From positions 1 through 34,511 of the forward strand of contig SKFS01000001.1 in NCBI GenBank assembly GCA_007117885.1: a DNA stretch of 34,511 nt, written 5' to 3'. The notes under the pieces were generated by a model that saw only the letters and a list, made by a program, of their open reading frames with translations, had not been told where the DNA came from and did not search any database. The position numbers and the translations under genes are program-made. Within the stretch, counting starts at the first letter, position 1; each line of letters starts with the position of its first letter. Source of the stretch: Candidatus Izemoplasma sp. (lineage in GTDB: Bacteria > Bacillota_I > Bacilli_A > Izemoplasmatales > Izemoplasmataceae). Below, piece after piece: positions 32,566 through 34,511 of this stretch.

Positions 32566-32592
32566 AAAACTTCGAGAACGCTCGAAGTTTTT
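32566..32592. terminator. Bidirectional terminator between the Gx gene and apbE
   Basis: AACTTCGAG (32568-32576), loop AACG, CTCGAAGTT (32581-32589), with A-run and T-run flanks. Convergent gene ends lie on both sides. Confidence 0.9.
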
Positions 32593-33699
32593 TTAATCAA
32601 CACGCAACTCAACTAGATGGTTCGCTTCTAAATTATCACTGAAATGCACTACACCATGACGATCAATAAGAATCATCTCTATATCATCAAGACTATTAAT
32701 TAACGTAAGCGCATCGTCAATTTCTAACAAAAACACCACCGTCGATAAGATGTCCCCTAAAACAGGGTCTTTCGTTAACACCGTAACCGCACGGGTATGA
32801 AAGGTTGGATAAAATGTATGTGGGTTAATAATGTGATGATACTCAACACCATCGACTTTATAATACCGTTCATAATCGCCACTTGTGACAGTATTCCAAC
32901 CCCCTTCTAAGCGTACCACAGCATACGAAGATAGATGAGGAGAATCCTTTTGTGGATCATAAAACGGATTGGTCAAGCCAATCGCCCAATGATCACGCTC
33001 AGGATGAGGATTACTGCCAAAAAACTCAATATTCGATGTTCCAGCGTTCACAACAAACGCTTTAGGTTCTATACTCCGAAGATATTCCGCAACACGGTGT
33101 GCACCATAGCCTTTGGCAATCCCCCCTAAATCAAGTTTCATGCCTTCAGGAATCATAATTTCTGACGTTTCATGCCGAATGGAAATGAGCTTTGGATCAA
33201 TAAACTGTCCCGCTGTTTCTAACGCTTCCTGAGAAGGTAACTCACAAATCGCTTCATTCAAGCAACGATTTCGGTACTCCGACCAAACCGCTAAAACACT
33301 TCCTAAGCTAATATTAAACATTTGCTGGGTTAATGGATTTTCATAGATTTCCATGCTCAGTTCAATCATCTCAATAATCATCGGGTCAACGGTATGATAC
33401 ACGCCAGGATTTTCATTGAGGTACTTAATATTGATGACGCCATCGTATAAATCATACTTAGTTGAGACCCGGTGGACATCCCAAAGAATCGTATCGATGG
33501 TTTCAAAGATAGGCAACGGATTTGACCCTTCTTCAAAATACACGCGAACATTAATAATCGAATCAAAAACATCAAAGAAATTTCGATCAAACCAAGCATA
33601 GTTTGGTTCAGAACCATCGCCATTTCTATCGTTTGTATCGCAGGCCATCAACAGGCTTATCATCATTAAAAAAGAAACTAAAATCAATAATTTACGCAT
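32593..33699 (-). CDS. apbE: FAD:protein FMN transferase, lipoprotein
   Basis: Attaches FMN covalently to Thr of Rnf/Nqr-type subunits outside the membrane. The 368-residue protein begins with a lipoprotein signal: KLLILVSFLMMISLLMAC, lipidated Cys20. The catalytic domain has the ApbE hallmarks LDLGGIAKGYGAHRV, VNAGTSNIEFFG and TSGDYERYY followed by HHIINPHTFYP; the last usually reads HIxxPxTGxP, so Gly is replaced by Phe. The C-terminal GDILSTVVFLL region completes the magnesium site. It is divergent from the rnfC-like gene, 119 bases away, which fits its role in flavinylating the Rnf complex. Confidence 0.93.
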   Translation of the reverse strand: MRKLLILVSFLMMISLLMACDTNDRNGDGSEPNYAWFDRNFFDVFDSIINVRVYFEEGSNPLPIFETIDTILWDVHRVSTKYDLYDGVINIKYLNENPGVYHTVDPMIIEMIELSMEIYENPLTQQMFNISLGSVLAVWSEYRNRCLNEAICELPSQEALETAGQFIDPKLISIRHETSEIMIPEGMKLDLGGIAKGYGAHRVAEYLRSIEPKAFVVNAGTSNIEFFGSNPHPERDHWAIGLTNPFYDPQKDSPHLSSYAVVRLEGGWNTVTSGDYERYYKVDGVEYHHIINPHTFYPTFHTRAVTVLTKDPVLGDILSTVVFLLEIDDALTLINSLDDIEMILIDRHGVVHFSDNLEANHLVELRVD

Positions 33700-33723
33700 C
33701 GTATTACTCCTTTCAGCTGTATC

Positions 33724-33752
33724 ATTATAGCACTAAAGAAGATGCTTGTAAA
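33724..33752 (-). promoter_or_regulatory. apbE promoter
   Basis: On the minus strand: TTTACA (33752-33747), a 17-base spacer and TATAAT (33729-33724), with TGC directly before the -10. A near-consensus, extended promoter 24 bases from the ATG. Confidence 0.85.
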
Positions 33753-33757
33753 TGACA

Positions 33758-33769
33758 TAGCTTAAGCTA
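33758..33769. repeat. 12-bp perfect palindrome between the apbE and rnfC promoters
   Basis: TAGCTTAAGCTA lies between the two divergent promoters, at the -35 position of the rnfC-like gene and just behind the apbE -35. It is suited to control both. The half-site TAGCTT also occurs in the inverted repeat at 17566. The regulator is unknown. Confidence 0.45.
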
Positions 33770-33778
33770 CACTATCTG

Positions 33779-33787
33779 TGATATAAT
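33779..33787 (+). promoter_or_regulatory. Extended -10 promoter of the rnfC-like gene
   Basis: TGATATAAT, 31 bases before the ATG, followed by GAGGAGGG. A TGTGA (33777-33781), 8 bases, TCACA (33790-33794) inverted repeat spans the -10. Confidence 0.65.
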
Positions 33788-33818
33788 ATTCACATACTAA
33801 GACATGAGGAGGGTCCCT

Positions 33819-34511
33819 ATGATCTCGACAGCGAAAAACTACACCCAATCGAAAACCATTGCGATTCCTCTTTTTACATTGAATAAAATTGAAGTCATTG
33901 CTGAAGTTGGCCAAGACGTTATGATTGGAACACCACTCTTATCGCATAGTCAGCGGAGCATTTATAGCACAGTGAGTGGCACCATTTCAAACATTATCAA
34001 AATGCGTGATATCGAAGGTGAACAGTGCTATCATGTCCTCATTCAAAATGACACTAAAAATACGGTTGAGCCAAGCATTCAAGCGCTCTCACTTGAAGAG
34101 CTTATTTATCGTTATTACACTAAAACGACCGATTTAGAGTCGTTTGTCTTTAGAAAACAGCAACCGATTATCATTAACACATTGTTTATTCATGAACCGT
34201 TTATCTCACTTGATCCAAAGTTTCTTACAGAAAGTATTGACCGCATTAATGAAGTCCTCACGACGCTCAATCAACAGTGGGAGTTCAGTAAAATCTATTT
34301 TCTCGTAGAAGAAGGGTGTTCTATTGAGCTCACTACGATTCCTCAAGACCGCGTTGAAACGCTTATCGTCAAACCAGAAAAAGACGTTGATTATGCTTAT
34401 AAAGCCATCAATAAAATCTTTAAAGAAGCGCTTATTCGCCAACACGATTATCAATACTTAAACATCGAAAGTATTTATCGCTTACACGAACTGATCACCT
34501 ACCATCGTCCC
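33819..34511 (+). CDS. RnfC-like protein, diverged, 3' end outside window
   Basis: An open frame of 231 codons that continues past the window edge. The N-terminal part (about residues 13-60) resembles the RnfC barrel-sandwich domain: IAIPL, VIAEVGQDVMIGTPLL and IYSTVSGTISNII. HVLIQND, LSLEELI and PIIINTLFIHEPFI align by eye with RnfC segments VIENDG, LSPEEII and TLIINGAECEPYLT. The glycine-rich GLGGAGFPT loop that binds FMN/NADH in RnfC is absent, and the usual N-terminal GGIHP is missing. The neighbouring apbE and Gx genes support an Rnf locus. It may be a degenerate paralogue or an RnfC with a different electron donor. Confidence 0.65.
   Translation, partial: MISTAKNYTQSKTIAIPLFTLNKIEVIAEVGQDVMIGTPLLSHSQRSIYSTVSGTISNIIKMRDIEGEQCYHVLIQNDTKNTVEPSIQALSLEELIYRYYTKTTDLESFVFRKQQPIIINTLFIHEPFISLDPKFLTESIDRINEVLTTLNQQWEFSKIYFLVEEGCSIELTTIPQDRVETLIVKPEKDVDYAYKAINKIFKEALIRQHDYQYLNIESIYRLHELITYHRP

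Noticed and set aside
32593-33699. ApbE as a thiamine biosynthesis protein
   Set aside because: That older label is superseded. The lipoprotein signal and Rnf context indicate FMN transfer.
33777-33794. Rex or CRP binding site at the rnfC-like promoter (TGTGA/TCACA)
   Set aside because: The spacing is 8 bases rather than the 6 of both Rex and CRP sites, and the inner bases are mostly the -10 hexamer. Kept only as a note in the promoter entry.

Overview
The window reads as a chromosomal segment of an anaerobic, fermentative, low-to-moderate-GC bacterium on the Bacillota/Mycoplasmatota side. It uses the standard code: Trp is TGG, and TAA, TAG and TGA all end genes. The combination of lysine fermentation, Nfn, an Rnf-linked gene, FakB/FabT lipid control and class II photolyase would suit a free-living Mollicutes relative (Izemoplasmatales/Haloplasmatales-like) or a clostridium-like organism. 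Sequence alone does not settle which. No tRNA, rRNA, insertion sequence, prophage or CRISPR array was seen.

Layout. (1) 1-3113: a cardiolipin synthase whose N-terminal membrane part appears broken by two in-frame TAG codons, then an ABC-2 exporter pair. (2) 3130-5700: a PduO-type cobalamin adenosyltransferase, a pirin, a first DegV/FakB protein and a small membrane protein. (3) 5704-6681: a TetR regulator divergent from a small orphan gene. (4) 6722-15443: the centrepiece, a ten-gene lysine fermentation operon (maoC-like, atoD, atoA, kal, kce, kdd, kamA, P-loop gene, kamD, kamE). It is preceded by a consensus promoter with a cre-like box and by a lysine riboswitch. The riboswitch P1 strand overlaps the terminator, so it should switch ON with lysine. 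(5) 15447-22300: a MASE1-like/HD-GYP c-di-GMP phosphodiesterase (minus strand) and two ATPase-FtsX fusion ABC proteins. (6) 22299-27428: a class II photolyase (minus strand) and a six-gene operon containing a LURP-one-like protein, a zinc-ribbon methyltransferase, an atypical hydroxyacid dehydrogenase, a cytoplasmic reductive-dehalogenase-like Fe-S protein, a stand-alone Smr and a membrane/zinc-ribbon protein. (7) 27428-29689: nfnAB. (8) 29715-31110: a second FakB with a FabT-type MarR regulator and a FabT-box-like palindrome. (9) 31120-34511: a PadR/HAAS-like pair, a Gx transporter, a lipoprotein ApbE, and divergently the start of a diverged RnfC-like gene that runs off the end.

How the genes fit together. 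KamA, KamDE, Kdd, Kce, Kal and AtoDA convert lysine plus acetyl-CoA to acetoacetate and crotonyl-CoA and move CoA between acids. The adenosyltransferase would make the adenosylcobalamin that KamDE needs. NfnAB and the Rnf-associated genes (Gx, apbE, rnfC-like) would handle the ferredoxin/NAD(P)H released by such a fermentation. FakB and FabT point to uptake and sensing of exogenous fatty acids. Ten of twelve recognisable promoters carry an extended -10 (TGN before the hexamer).
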